Source: Rhizophagus irregularis | Lineage: Eukaryota; Glomeromycota; Glomeromycetes; Glomerales; Glomeraceae | NCBI RefSeq assembly: GCF_026210795.1 | Contig: NC_089455.1 | Coordinates: 124,001 to 188,000, forward strand | Reading direction: 5' to 3' | Length of the DNA stretch: 64,000 bases | Part shown: positions 1 through 10,220 of the stretch, piece after piece | How the letters are laid out: every line of letters starts with the position of its first letter | Numbering within the stretch: the first letter of the stretch is position 1 | Notes under the pieces: model-generated | The model's database searches: none | Told to the model about the DNA's origin: nothing | Seen by the model: the letters and a program-made list of their open reading frames with translations, nothing else | Made by a program: the position numbers and the translations under genes

Positions 1-839
1 TTATTTTTAGTTGAGAAATGTTCTTAAAGTGATACTATGATATAAATTGTAAAAAAATTTCACTACTGATCAGCTATAAAGTTAGAAAAGTTTTTTCACA
101 ATAATTGATTTTGCCAGAAATTTGATCCAAATTAACTGGAACTTGAAATTAATTTATTTGCTTTAAACTTTATTGAATATACTTGAAATTAAGATTTCCT
201 GATCAACCTAAATTCACTTTACAATCCATTTTGCAATGCTTAAAAATAGACAATATATTAAATCAATAATGGTGAAATGAATTGGATTGAAATAAGATAA
301 GTGAAGTAGTTTTGACCATCTTATTCCAGTCTGTTTAATGAATCTGTTTCTTGATGTGTTCAAATTATATCATCAATAGCCAAATGTGTTTTGAAGATGT
401 TTATTTAAATCTCTGGCAATAAACCAATCCTTTATATCTTCCATTCTGGCAAAATTATGCTAATAGTTCTCGTAATTTACTTTTTTCTAATATCAATGAT
501 AAGAAACTAATGCAGAAATGTGACCACAAATCTTTCTCCTAATAAATATATTATATAATACTATTATTAACACTGCACAAATTTTTTTTTCTAATTGATG
601 TTTGTATATTTGATTTAAAATAATCCTTTCCAGAGTTATGTCAGTTCATTAACGATTGGTACAAGATAATGATTAATTTTATGTAAACACATTTTATTCA
701 GATTTAGTAATAGTTTAAGAAGCAGCAAGTTTTCTTACTTAAATTGTATGTTATGCATAAATTATACATAAAACTGAAATTAGTTAATTTTGACTTTCAA
801 AATAGTCAAAATGGTCAAAATGATTTTGACTTGAACTCT
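1..839. other. AT-rich stretch without a recognisable gene
   Basis: I see no open frame of note, no RNA gene and no clear repeat boundary here. Base composition is strongly A/T with homopolymer runs. Confidence 0.6.
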
Positions 840-845
840 TCCAAA

Positions 846-1690
846 GTAGAGAATAGAATCGATTCTAGCAAAATCGAATTAATCAAAAATCGAATCAAAA
901 TCAATTAATTGAAAATCGAATTAAAAAATCGAATCTTTTATTGTATCGCAGTAATTCGATTTTTTTTTAGCATTTATAATATTTTATTGAAATAGTTTTT
1001 AATTAATTAATTTATTTTTTATTATTTTATATAAATTAATTATTTTCATTTAATTATTGCACAGTAAATTACTTTAATTTATACATAAAATAAATAAATA
1101 AATAAGGCGTTGCTAAATCTCACCGCAGGTGTTTTTCACCGCTTAATTTCAGCTGGAATTATAATTTGGCTGGAGTTAATCATGTAATATAATAAAAAAG
1201 TTTGACTTTTAATTAATGGTTAAAAGTGGTCTAAATGATCCACTTTTGGGTCATTTAGACCACTTTTAACCATTACGAAATAAGTGATTTAATGATTTAT
1301 GCAGTGAAGTTACACAAGAATATTTGCTTATAAACAGGCATCTTTCGAACCCATTTGTGAAAAGTTTTTATTAGGTCACATGATTAACTCCAGCCAAATT
1401 ATAATTCTGGCCGAAATTAAGCCAGCAGTGAGATTTAGCAATGCCCATATAAAATAAGCAAAATTACTGTAAAAAAAAAAATAGATTTTTCGCCTATTAA
1501 AATTGTTGCGTCCTAAATTTAATTACGAATGATGATTAATTTTTTTTATGACGCATAGAATCGATTAGAATCGATTTAATCGAAATTGAAAATTGAATCT
1601 TAGAATCAAATTTTGAAATTCGATTAATCACGATTAATCGATTCTTAAATCGATTCTCATTTTGAGAATCAATTTCAATCCCTATTCCAA
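846..1690. repeat. palindromic element built of ATCGATT-type words
   Basis: The left arm (about 846-970) and right arm (about 1550-1690) are rich in the words GAATCGATT and AATCGAATT and are roughly inverted relative to one another. A separate MITE-like element sits in the middle (1106-1446). It is probably a non-autonomous DNA transposon or foldback element; I could not define its ends or a target duplication. The 68-codon minus-strand frame at 1536-1742 lies inside the right arm and looks like chance. Confidence 0.4.
1106..1446. mobile_element. MITE-like element with long terminal inverted repeats
   Basis: The left end GGCGTTGCTAAATCTCAC is mirrored at the right end as GTGAGATTTAGCAATGCCC. 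The inversion continues inward over about 70 bp, including words of the type CCAGCCAAATTATAATT. A second perfect hairpin (AAAGTGGTCTAAATGA and its complement) sits inside at about 1217-1272. There is no coding potential, so it is non-autonomous. No unambiguous target duplication is visible because both flanks are A/T runs. Related words occur at 18533-18580 and about 50510-50560, so the family is probably dispersed. Confidence 0.65.
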
Positions 1691-1777
1691 AGGTTGAAAT
1701 AGTCAAAATTATGTCATAGTTATATGATTTTATAGTAAACAATAATATTAAAATTCAAAGTTAATGAACTTTACATT

Positions 1778-2092
1778 CAGTAATTCAATTTTTATGATCT
1801 TTACATGGTTAGATTTAGCTCATTACTAAAAGGATTCCAATGATATATATTTATATTTGTAGCATCAATATTGACAGAGTTATTTACGTTTAAAATTTGG
1901 TATTAAATAGTCTTATAATTTTTATAATTTTAAAATTTGAATTCTGCATCCAGTTATTCCAGTAATTCAATTTTTATGATCTTTATGTAATTGGATTCAG
2001 CTCATTAAGAGGTTTCCAATAATATGTATTTCATATCTGTAGGCTGTAGCATTAATATTGATGGAGTTATTTACGTTTAAAATTTTATATTA
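1778..2092. repeat. degenerate tandem duplication, unit about 180 bp
   Basis: A segment starting CAGTAATTCAATTTTTATGA (about 1778-1910) recurs at about 1962-2092 in the same order, including GAGTTATTTACGTTTAAAAT near its end. The two copies differ by scattered substitutions and small indels. No coding potential is seen. It may be an old tandem duplication within a transposon remnant. Confidence 0.6.
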
Positions 2093-2149
2093 AATTATAA
2101 TTATAAAAATCACATGACTATGATGATTTTGATCATTTTGGCTTTAATT

Positions 2150-2941
2150 TTGACTTCATATATAGCATAAATGGCTCTAGCAAGTATTATGATTAGTTTT
2201 ATCAAATAGCTGAAATCAGTCAATATTCAACATAAGACCAAAATGCAAATCAGCAATTTTATTCTGAAAAAAATTTAACAAATCATCATTATTTGTATTT
2301 TTGAATTCTTTCCATATTCATTCATCAAAAATATCAGATAAAATATTATTCAAATTTGATCGATTTGTCCAATATCAGAAGGATTTTTCGAATTCAGGTT
2401 GACAAAACATTGTTATTGAAATCAAGCAAATGGATATATTGATTTGGCTCAAACTTTTGAAGCATCAATTTGTCATGTTAGAGTAAGTGTATGTACCTTG
2501 GCAGGATAAGTTTTAAAACTTGATATGATGACATTTTATAACCAAAAAACTGTCATTTTGATGAAAGTATTTTACATTATGTTTATTATAGAGTTTGTGA
2601 TATTATGTACATGGAACAAATCTCTGAAATCGGTCTTTTAGTCCAAGTACTTTTTTTTCTAAATAAAGAAAATCCAAAAAGGTTCTAAAATTATTACTAT
2701 CAATTTTGTTTAGAACTATTTTTATGAACTTTATTAAAGATTTAGTTGCCATTTCTAGGATATTATATGTTATACAGTAGTTCATTATCCACAATAAAAT
2801 CCAATTAATCCATGAAAAATTATCATTAATCAGATTTTCTTTGGCATCTATATTGACTTGATATAGAAAAGATGAATAATCTTCAAAAATTTTATTATAA
2901 GATTTATTATTTGAAATCTCTGTAATTTTAGCAAACTTCAA
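2150..2941 (-). pseudogene. Plavaka-like (CACTA-type) transposase, N-terminal relic
   Basis: The open part (2603-2941, minus) begins MKFAKITEISNNKS and ends LGLKDRFQRFVPCT. The same frame then continues past a stop with the sense of YHKLYNKHNVKYFHQND and KCHHIKF, and further on with NRSNLNNILSDIFDE, IWKEFKN and GLMLNID. I recognise the order RFQ-FV-C..CHKLY, NRSN.NN.LSDI.D, IWKEF and GLMLN.D from Plavaka-type transposases of Rhizophagus; these catalyse cut-and-paste transposition, and the D of GLMLNID is likely the first acidic catalytic residue. Several in-frame stops and the loss of the second zinc-binding Cys (TAA in its place) mark it as dead. The rest of the gene is missing downstream. 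Family assignment is from memory of motifs. Confidence 0.7.
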
Positions 2942-3635
2942 CTCCTCTTAAAGAATCTCGCAGAGCAATTTTTTAAAATCTGTAGACCTTAACAAGTTCA
3001 ACAAAGTCATTTTTAATAATAATATTAACAGGTATAGGTTTAACAATCTTTACAAGGATCTTGACAGGAGTCATTTTAAAAGTATTACGTACCACGTGAT
3101 TTTTTTATATATATCATTTGGCAAATTGTTTTTGTTTACATCTTATATATATTATGTATTATAAATAATTAATTATGATACTAATACCCAATAAAATTTA
3201 AGTTTGCCTATTCACAAAAACATATATTCCTATTCGCAACTTCATATGAAGATTTTAAAGACTTTTTTTTAAAAAAAATAAATCTTTTAAAGTTGGCAAA
3301 TACAGTTCAGGAGCGTGGCTTTCTAACCATATAAATCTTACCCTTTTATGTTAAATATTACAGAAATCTATATTGTACAGAAATTTGCGTTACTATTACT
3401 ATATAAATTTGCTATGTCGATAAATATAAAATCTCACATGATACGTAATACCCTTAACCATCTTATTCAGAGATGACTTAAGAAATCTTGAGATATTTAC
3501 ACCCTTACCTGACTCTACTTTTTTTTGACCCAATATAAATAATATAGATTTTACTATCTCTTTCTATCAATTTCACCTTCTCACCAAAACTTGCAATATT
3601 TGTATATATGATTTTAGTTACTTAATTTGCTTTGG
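2942..3635. other. spacer without a recognisable gene
   Basis: AT-rich sequence with short homopolymers. I found no open frame with family motifs and no clear repeat structure. Confidence 0.5.
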
Positions 3636-3639
3636 CAAT

Positions 3640-4712
3640 AATGTCAAAATCAATTTGAGGGTTTTAGTTTATAGCACCTGAATCTTCACTGATATTATCA
3701 GATAATCTATTATAATCTTTATAATCTGCTTGTTGAATAATACGTTTTTGTGGTTTTGATCGAATAGATTTAATCTGTTGTTTATAGACTGGTGCTTCGT
3801 AATTGTACTTGAAAATTTTTGGTAAGTTTTTCTACCTGAATCTTAAGTAACTCTTGTAGTTGTTTTTGAGTAATCCTAAATAACTTTGATATTAATACAA
3901 CAGATTCCTGTTTTTCTAATGGAGGTTGAGTTACATCATTGTAATTTACTCAAAGTTTTCAATTTCTATCTTATAACCCTAAATATATTTCAGCTAAAGA
4001 TGTTAGCCTTAATTATTTTTTAAAAAATTTTGAATTACAGCTATAAGATTTTTATAGCCTTAATTAATTACGGCATATAAAAATTTTGTATTACGACACT
4101 TTTTTGAATTACGGCTAATATCTTTAATTTCAGCCCTTTTCCATTCTAAATTTCTCAGATATTTAACCAAATTATTGGAATTAAGATTGTTTAAAACCTT
4201 TCTGCTTCAAAAATATTATTAGCTGAAAGATCTCTAAAGAACTGGTCGATAATAAGATTATCAGTAAGATTTAGTAATTTTCCAGCCCTTTTTACAGTTC
4301 TATAAAACACATCAACTGGCTTATTTTCTTGATAAAAACTGTTAAAATGTATACATTTCTTTTCATCTAAAATAGTTGGAAATTATATTTTAAGCCAATA
4401 AAGCACTTAATTAGATTTAATACCTGGAAAAACTATAAACTGATTATCATTATTAGCCAGAACAGCTCTATCTGTCAGTTAAACACCAGCTTGTTCCCAA
4501 GCTTTATCTCCATCTACTAAATCATGAGTAGGAATAAATGCTACTCTAATAGTTGCTGCTGTATTAGCCGCATCTGCTGCATTTCTGTTAAACCTTCTGG
4601 TACTGCTAATACTACAAAAGCAGCTAAATTGGCTATCTGAGTTTCTTCAGAATAAACTCTAGAAAAATGATCATTTATTGGAGTTTTTACAGAATTTTTT
4701 TTATAGGATAGG
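3640..4712 (-). pseudogene. broken Rhizophagus repeat-associated protein, gag-like or unassigned
   Basis: Read on the minus strand, coding sense is plain but broken by stops and frameshifts. In order it reads SVKTPINDHFSRVYSEETQI, a frameshift, NAADAANTAATIRVAFIPTH, DLVDGDKAWEQAGV, stop, LTDRAVLANNDNQFIVFPGI, KPVDVFYRTVKRAGKLLNLT, NNLVKYLRNLEWKRAEI, then QKQLQELLKIQVEKLTK and a Lys/Arg-rich end near KSIRSKPQKRIIQQADYKDY. I associate this motif order with a family common in Rhizophagus, probably a retroelement gag-like or other transposon-linked protein; the function is not known to me. A 133-bp MITE (3995-4127) interrupts it: taking out the MITE plus one copy of its 8-bp duplication joins KRAEI to YLGL in frame, so the gene still had this frame when hit. 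Confidence 0.6.
3995..4127. mobile_element. MITE family A, copy 1 (hAT-like, 8-bp target duplication)
   Basis: 133 bp with terminal inverted repeats TAAAGATGTTAG and CTAATATCTTTA. It is flanked by a perfect 8-bp direct duplication, ATTTCAGC (3987-3994 and 4128-4135), as expected for hAT-superfamily transposition. There is no coding sequence, so it depends on a transposase in trans. A second copy, over 95 % identical by eye, lies at 39244-39375. Confidence 0.92.
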
Positions 4713-5254
4713 TATTAATGATAGAAAATTATGGGAAAATAAAGTTATTAGTAATTTAGTGAATGCATAAAATATTATATGGAGATTTTGATATGGAGAG
4801 ATTTAGGATGCTTTGTTTTCCTAATATAATATGTAATTTGTTCTTCTACAGTTACTAATAAAAAAATACGTTTATTAAATAATAAATAAAAATTGGCAAA
4901 TATAATGACTTGCCAATTTTAATAATGAATAAAAATCAGCAAATTATTAATAAAAATCGATTAAATATTAGCCGATTTATGGGTTTTTTTAAGCTAAAAT
5001 TGTTCAAAAAATCGGCCAGTTGAATTTTTTCCGATTTTTATTATTAGCTGAATGTGTGACAAATCATGTGACTGATTTTTTGATTGCTGAAAGGTTTTAT
5101 TGACGAAAGACATTATTTTGACTAGTGATATGAAAGTGAAATTTCCACTAGTAACCTATCTTAATAGTAGGTGGTCCTACTTACTTGTACATTTAGCTTT
5201 GCATGTTTCGAATTATCAGTTTTAATTAAGTATTTAGTATTCTGGCACTTATAT
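4713..5254. other. spacer without a recognisable gene
   Basis: Contains a run of loosely repeated words (AAAATTGGCAAAT, AAAAATCAGCAAATTA) around 4890-5050 that may be a decayed palindromic repeat. No open frame with recognisable content was seen. Confidence 0.4.
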
Positions 5255-5269
5255 TTTTGTAAACCTTAT

Positions 5270-6397
5270 CAGACCATTTTCTAAATACCATTTTCCTGAA
5301 TATACCTTTTCCCAAATCCAATTTTCTGAATGCCTATTTCCAGAAATCGATTATTTCCTGAAACTCCATTTTACCGAATGCCAATTTCCCAAATCTCAAT
5401 TTCTGGAATTATATGAAACATCCAATTTTCTGAATTCTTTTATCCTGAATTATTTTATTACAAATTCCAATATCATGAACCCTGATATTCTGAATTGACA
5501 TTTTACTGAATTTAATATTATTTTGTATAATTTTACATCATAAATTAGAATTATTAATTTCATAAACTCAACTTTTATTTTACTTTGTATTAAAATAAAT
5601 ACTTAAATAAATAATGCAAAAGCGAACAGATTTTATTATTCAATTAAAGTATCTGTTTGAAATTTGTACCTGTATCAAATCTTTTTCTCCTAAAATACAA
5701 ATTAATTATATTTACTTGATGTTTAGAAAAATATTATCAAGCACTTAAACTCAGTGGGTCAGAGAAAAATTTATTAGCTAAAAATACAATTCTCATAAAA
5801 TTTTCATTAAACACAATCTATTGTTATAAAAAAAATCTTTTATCAATTTTATTAGTACTAGTATTAGTATACTTTTAAAAATAAACTAATAAATGTTTAT
5901 TAGTAACATACAGTTAGTTTAATATTACAAAAAGTTGAATTATATTAATAAATCTCTAATAAATTTCATTTATAACAAGTACTTTAAAAAATTTTTACAA
6001 TTGTTAATGTTATATCTGCTTTAAATACTGCATATTTGAATAATAAAACTTATAGTTATCAATAGTTCTTTATTTTTTAAATTTATCATATAGTTTATTT
6101 ATAAATCATACAAAAACATACAGTTTATTATATAATTCAAGAAATTGTCCATTCGGAATATTAGAATTCTGAATATTAGAATTAAGGATATTTGAATTCG
6201 GGATATTGGGATTCAGGATATTGGGATTTAAGATTCGGGAAATTAGACTTCAGGAAATGAGATTCGGGAAATAAGGATTTGGGAAATTGTATATTTCAGG
6301 AAAATGTTCAGTTCGGAAAATTGGCATTCAGGCAAATGACTTCAGGAAAAGATATATTCAGGAAAAAGGCGTTCAGGAAATCGTACTGTAACCTTTT
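5270..6397. repeat. foldback element made of short degenerate inverted units
   Basis: From about 5270 to 5520 the plus strand repeats variants of TTTTCCTGAAT and CCCAAATCC. From about 6140 to 6390 it repeats their complements (ATTCGGGAAAT, TTCAGGAAA). The two arms can therefore pair over about 250 bp, with an A/T-rich centre carrying no gene. Candidate ends are CAGACCATTTTC and its counterpart near GTACTGT, flanked by AACCTTAT and AACCTTTT, a 7-of-8 match that may be a worn 8-bp target duplication. This would make it a non-autonomous foldback transposon. It interrupts or abuts the hypothetical frame at 6373-6648. Confidence 0.6.
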
Positions 6398-6648
6398 GTA
6401 AAGGGGCATACCATTAAGTCACTGTAGAAGTTGTGCAGTTCTTCTACATCATCTCCTAACCAACCTACACTTTTTTCTGATTGATTAACTCTCTTTTTAA
6501 GCTTTGAATGATAATCTTCCATTTTTTTCTCTAGAACCCTAATATCTTCAGAAAGCATACTATATACTTCTATACTTTGCTTATTTAGTCCAAATAGCTT
6601 GGCTAATTTCTCCAGTATATCTGATAATTTCCTGCTCGCTGGGTGCAT
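6373..6648 (-). CDS. hypothetical protein fragment, 91 aa
   Basis: The frame reads MHPASRKLSDILEKLAKLFG, has a charged helical middle (SEDIRVLEKKMEDYHSKLKK) and ends VCPFTKG followed by residues contributed by the foldback repeat. The true end has therefore probably been replaced by the repeat. The composition suggests a short coiled coil. I do not recognise the family, and no upstream exon is evident. It may be an orphan fragment of a longer repeat-associated gene. Confidence 0.3.
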   Translation of the reverse strand: MHPASRKLSDILEKLAKLFGLNKQSIEVYSMLSEDIRVLEKKMEDYHSKLKKRVNQSEKSVGWLGDDVEELHNFYSDLMVCPFTKGYSTIS

Positions 6649-7335
6649 TGTCAGATGAATGTTTTTGATCGGCTACCATTTGAGTTTTGTATTCCAAATC
6701 CTTACTATAGGTAATGCTTCGCACTATTAGGATAGTATTAGGATACGGAAAATTAACTCACAAATATAATGACACACTAGATTTAGTAGATTAACTATTA
6801 AGTGGAGATTTAAACAGACGTAGAAATCTTTTCAAAGGATTTCATCATCTGTTATTATGAGTTACTATTTATTTGAAAGTTATTTAATTATTTAAATTTC
6901 TTAATCCACACATCAAATTACCAGATCGAAAGAGGATTGAAATTCATTCAAAAAAAATAATTTAAAAGATTATAGCTTTCAACCGAAAAGCCAATATGAA
7001 GTTTACTAAAACGGTCACCAATAATACTTTTCAGGAATTGAGACTTGTCTCCATATAAGGTCAGATGAACGCTTGAAGACATTTGAATTTACAAAAGTAA
7101 AGGTGATGCAAATAATATTAATATGCATGATTATACTTTATTATTAGATATTGTATACAGTGTATTTTTGAGAATTTGTTTTTTGCAGAACGTTTTTTTA
7201 ATAAAATACCAATATTAGTATTGCTATTTGTAGATTGATAATAATAATTATATTAAAATATAATAATAATACATAAAAATAACAATATGAGTGTTACTAT
7301 TTGTCAAATTAAAAGATAAAAAGAATCCGTTTATT
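6649..7335. other. spacer without a recognisable gene
   Basis: AT-rich, with a few short direct words around ATAATAATA at 7240-7275. Nothing assignable was seen. Confidence 0.45.
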
Positions 7336-7339
7336 TTGG

Positions 7340-7930
7340 ATTGTATGCATAAGTTTGAGATAATTTGCAACCCTGCCGACAATGCGTAGAACCGGAATAA
7401 AGACAACCCGCATACGTCATCAATTCCACATCAATATTAGTTCCCGGAGGGGGAAATTTCGCAGGGTCATAATAGTCGGTCTGGTGGCTCCGTTATACAA
7501 AGAAGAACAGTCCGCACAGTCATAAACACGACCACTACCTCTACTATAATTTGCAACATTATCTGCGCTGTACCCATTTACCCATCTACGTTCATCCCAT
7601 ACAGTGTAAATCACATTATCATTGTAGGTAAACTATGTATTAATCTTAAACGTAACTGGACTCCTCTTTGCGATATCAACTCAAAATCATTTGATCCAAA
7701 ACCCCAATATTCACGAATAGGAATTTTCCTTAAACACTTCATATCATCAGGAGTACCATCATTCCTTACTATCTCCCAAACTTGTTTTGCCAGTAATTCC
7801 TGTAAGCTCGCTGGATAATTGTTGCATAGAAAATTTTAAAGTCATAGTGGTAGTAGTATTTAGGAATCAAGAATCCCCAAGATTGCAACAAAAAAGATGC
7901 CACAATATAATAATTTCAATAATTGCTTTG
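7340..7930 (-). pseudogene. broken hypothetical gene with Cys-rich C-terminus
   Basis: On the minus strand a hydrophobic stretch (KQLLKLLYCGIFFVAILGIL, near 7900) resembles a signal peptide. After stops comes LLAKQVWEIVRNDGTPDDMK and LRKIPIREYWGFGSNDFELI. A frameshift near 7635 leads to VIYTVWDERRWVNGYSADNV and RVYDCADCSSLYNGA, and a second near 7485 to DYYDPAKFPPPGTNIDVELM and YAGCLYSGSTHCRQGCKLSQ, ending at a TAA near 7340. The coding sense spread over three frames, with a secretion-like start and Cys-rich end, suggests a decayed secreted protein. The VWEIVRNDGTPDD motif is familiar from Rhizophagus hypothetical proteins of unknown function. Confidence 0.5.
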
Positions 7931-8305
7931 TTTCATTGTTTTTTTTAAAAAAGTTGTATTGTTAGTCCAAAGAACTGTGCATGTTAATATGCAATGCCAA
8001 ATTAGGCGGGATTGACAACGATCCATTAGGCGCTATTTTCTTACCTCATTCAGCACAACCACTTCAGATGATAACGGTAATAAATATTCATGCATGGTGT
8101 CACATATATATATCATACCATTTAGACATGACCTGATTTTTATTGCGTGATTTTTTCATCATCACACATTGCGTGATTTTTCGATAATACAGTATATGAA
8201 ATTCATTTATAAAAAGATTGAAAATTTCTCAAACGCTCCCATAAGGAGATTGTTTGTAATTAGTTTTCGAAAAATCTCTGATAATACAGTATTGATACCA
8301 ACATT
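7931..8305. promoter_or_regulatory. region upstream of the secreted-protein gene, with TATA-like box
   Basis: A TATA-like TTTATAAAAA lies at 8206-8215, about 95 bp before the ATG at 8306. The word TTGCGTGATTTTT appears twice just upstream (about 8142 and 8169). No other gene is seen in the stretch. The promoter assignment is inferred from position and motif only. Confidence 0.4.
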
Positions 8306-8704
8306 ATGAATCTTGGCAAAGCATACCGTTTGCAATTCACAATTTTCTTTTGTATATTTTTTCTTGCGATTGGTACTTTTGCGATAAAATGTACGTCTTC
8401 TCCAGATCCTGCCAAACAAAATATTGAAGATGCAAAATGTGCAAAAGCCTTAGGAAAAGGAACTGTGTGCTCTAGTTCTGGTAAAACAGTGAATAATTGC
8501 ATTTATGCTTGCCATTCTGATAACGATTGCGTAAAAAGTTTAGGTAGCAAATGTGATATAGGTGTGAGCCCGCATTGGCTGTGTACATGCAATGTTCAAA
8601 ATGGTAATGCTGATTGTTATGAAACTGGTATGGGCTTTTGCAACGCTAATTTTGACAACCATTGTATGAGTGATTCACTGAACAGCAACGATATTAGTAC
8701 ATAA
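8306..8704 (+). CDS. small secreted cysteine-rich protein (effector candidate)
   Basis: 132 aa, single exon. The N-terminus MNLGKAYRLQ is followed by a strongly hydrophobic core (FTIFFCIFFLAIGTFA), a convincing signal peptide with likely cleavage after Ala at about residue 26. The mature part has about 12 Cys residues in roughly 106 residues (patterns include CHSDNDCVKSLGSKC and WLCTC), consistent with several disulphide bonds and extracellular function. There is no membrane segment after the signal. The ATG is the first in frame and lies about 95 bp after a TATA-like box; AATAAAC at about 8826 could serve polyadenylation. I do not recognise a named family. In an arbuscular mycorrhizal fungus such proteins are candidates for signalling to the plant, but that role is inference. 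The reverse-strand frames here are shadows. Confidence 0.8.
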   Translation: MNLGKAYRLQFTIFFCIFFLAIGTFAIKCTSSPDPAKQNIEDAKCAKALGKGTVCSSSGKTVNNCIYACHSDNDCVKSLGSKCDIGVSPHWLCTCNVQNGNADCYETGMGFCNANFDNHCMSDSLNSNDIST

Positions 8705-9640
8705 TTTGGTTGCAAATAATTATAAGAATACAAGCATATTTATGTTACGTTTAAGATAAGTAGTTTAGAGATAAATTTCTGATAGCGTGCGTGAAGCAAT
8801 TTAGTGTTCTATATTATTTTTATTGATAAATAAACTTGAATAAGCTTTCATCAAACTTACACGTTTTGTAAGTCCGAAGTATGAGATTTTTATTAACATC
8901 GGTATTTATTTTGACATAATCATTAAAAAAAAAAGAGTAATCGTGAAACATTTTGACTATTACGAATCTGATTACATCATCTAGTACAATTAATTTTCTG
9001 ATGGTGTGTTTTAAATTGCGTTATTCGTAGTAAAATAAATTTCCGATACTTTATTAATAATTTTAATTTCGAAGTGTTAGAGAAGTAAACGAAATATATG
9101 ATGCTATCAAAGAGTGAGGGAATATGCGGATCCTAAACCATTTAATGCTAGTCCCAGCATCAAGTTATTTCCTTGCTCTCCCAGACTTTTTATAAATTTC
9201 TACATCTAACTTTTTTCTATCTATATCGCTAATTACGAGATTCTCAACCTCGCACTTTTTTTACATGAAATAAATAATCCAACTCATATGCACATCTACA
9301 GTATATCACACCCACCCATACGGGCCATATAAAGTATTAAGTTACGCAAGAAAACTTCACTTACGACTTATTTTTATAACAATCCACTCTCGTATTTAAC
9401 TCAAGTACGATTCTGCGCCAAATTACTGCCCCGGCTGAAATTACAGTCATGTGATTTTTTTTTCCTCTGTAGTAACGTGTTTGACGATCATGATTTTTAT
9501 CAAATATGTTTTTTTTTTTTGCAAAAAACAGTCTAAAATACATTACCTCTGATAATTTTAACCAACTATAAATGGAGTGAATAGGCAGGCCGGCAAAGAT
9601 ATCGTACTGCGCATTTCAGGTGATCGGCTCACATGACCGG
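8705..9640. other. spacer downstream of the secreted-protein gene
   Basis: Contains the probable 3' untranslated region of the secreted-protein gene at its start. After that I see only A/T-rich sequence; the short minus-strand frame at 9361-9543 has no recognisable content. Confidence 0.45.
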
Positions 9641-9646
9641 TCTATG

Positions 9647-10114
9647 CTACAATAATACAATTGCGAATTTGAATTTATTGCTTGAAGTGAAGCAAGTAAG
9701 ACAATATTCCATTCCATTTTTATACCATTCACCATGTAATCCATAATTCCCATGTTTTCCATCACAAATAGGGTATGGTGAGCTCCACGGCTGAGGTGAT
9801 GCAAAATTATAATTATCAATCCCTCTAAAACTATTTTGGAATTTCAAGTATGGGAAGTGCTTTAAGATGGATTTGATAATTAATTCTGGATCAGGTCTGG
9901 CTTCGAAAGTGATAGGCTTGAAATCAGAGGCTTGAAGTTTTTCTGATATACTTATCACAGCTTCTGACAATTGCCATGGCTCATTTCCAGTTTCTTTTTT
10001 ATATCTTTTGTATAATTTGGAACGAATCTTATCTGTCAAAATACTTGGTAATCCAGTTAATTTGGCATGCCAATCCAGATAATCGGCGGTTAGTATTTTA
10101 ACAGACTCAGTCAT
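9647..10114 (-). CDS. Rhizophagus repeat-associated protein, probable remnant, 155 aa
   Basis: Starts MTESVKILTADYLDWHAKLT, then has helical charged sequence, a segment SILKHFPYLKFQNSFRG, and a C-terminal PICDGKHGNYGLHGEWYKNG followed by YCLTC. I recognise the order MTESV.IL...YL.W, HFPYL, and C.IC.GKHG.YGL.GEW as a family found many times in Rhizophagus predicted proteomes, normally with a CPIC-type zinc-binding start; here the first Cys is Tyr/Pro. The length is close to the usual family range. It is probably transposon-linked and its function is unknown. It sits 3' of the related broken gene at 10221-11590 in the same orientation. Confidence 0.55.
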   Translation of the reverse strand: MTESVKILTADYLDWHAKLTGLPSILTDKIRSKLYKRYKKETGNEPWQLSEAVISISEKLQASDFKPITFEARPDPELIIKSILKHFPYLKFQNSFRGIDNYNFASPQPWSSPYPICDGKHGNYGLHGEWYKNGMEYCLTCFTSSNKFKFAIVLL

Positions 10115-10220
10115 TTTCCTTTTTATATGACTGCAAACAATTTAAATCACTTTTTTCTCATATAGATCTATTCATTTGAAAAAAAAATTAAAATTCCCAG
10201 ACTATTGTAAAGCAATGAGA

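Noticed and set aside
8207..8502. Two minus-strand frames opposite the secreted protein
   Set aside because: They overlap a plus-strand frame with a signal peptide and regular Cys pattern; the reverse frames have no recognisable content.
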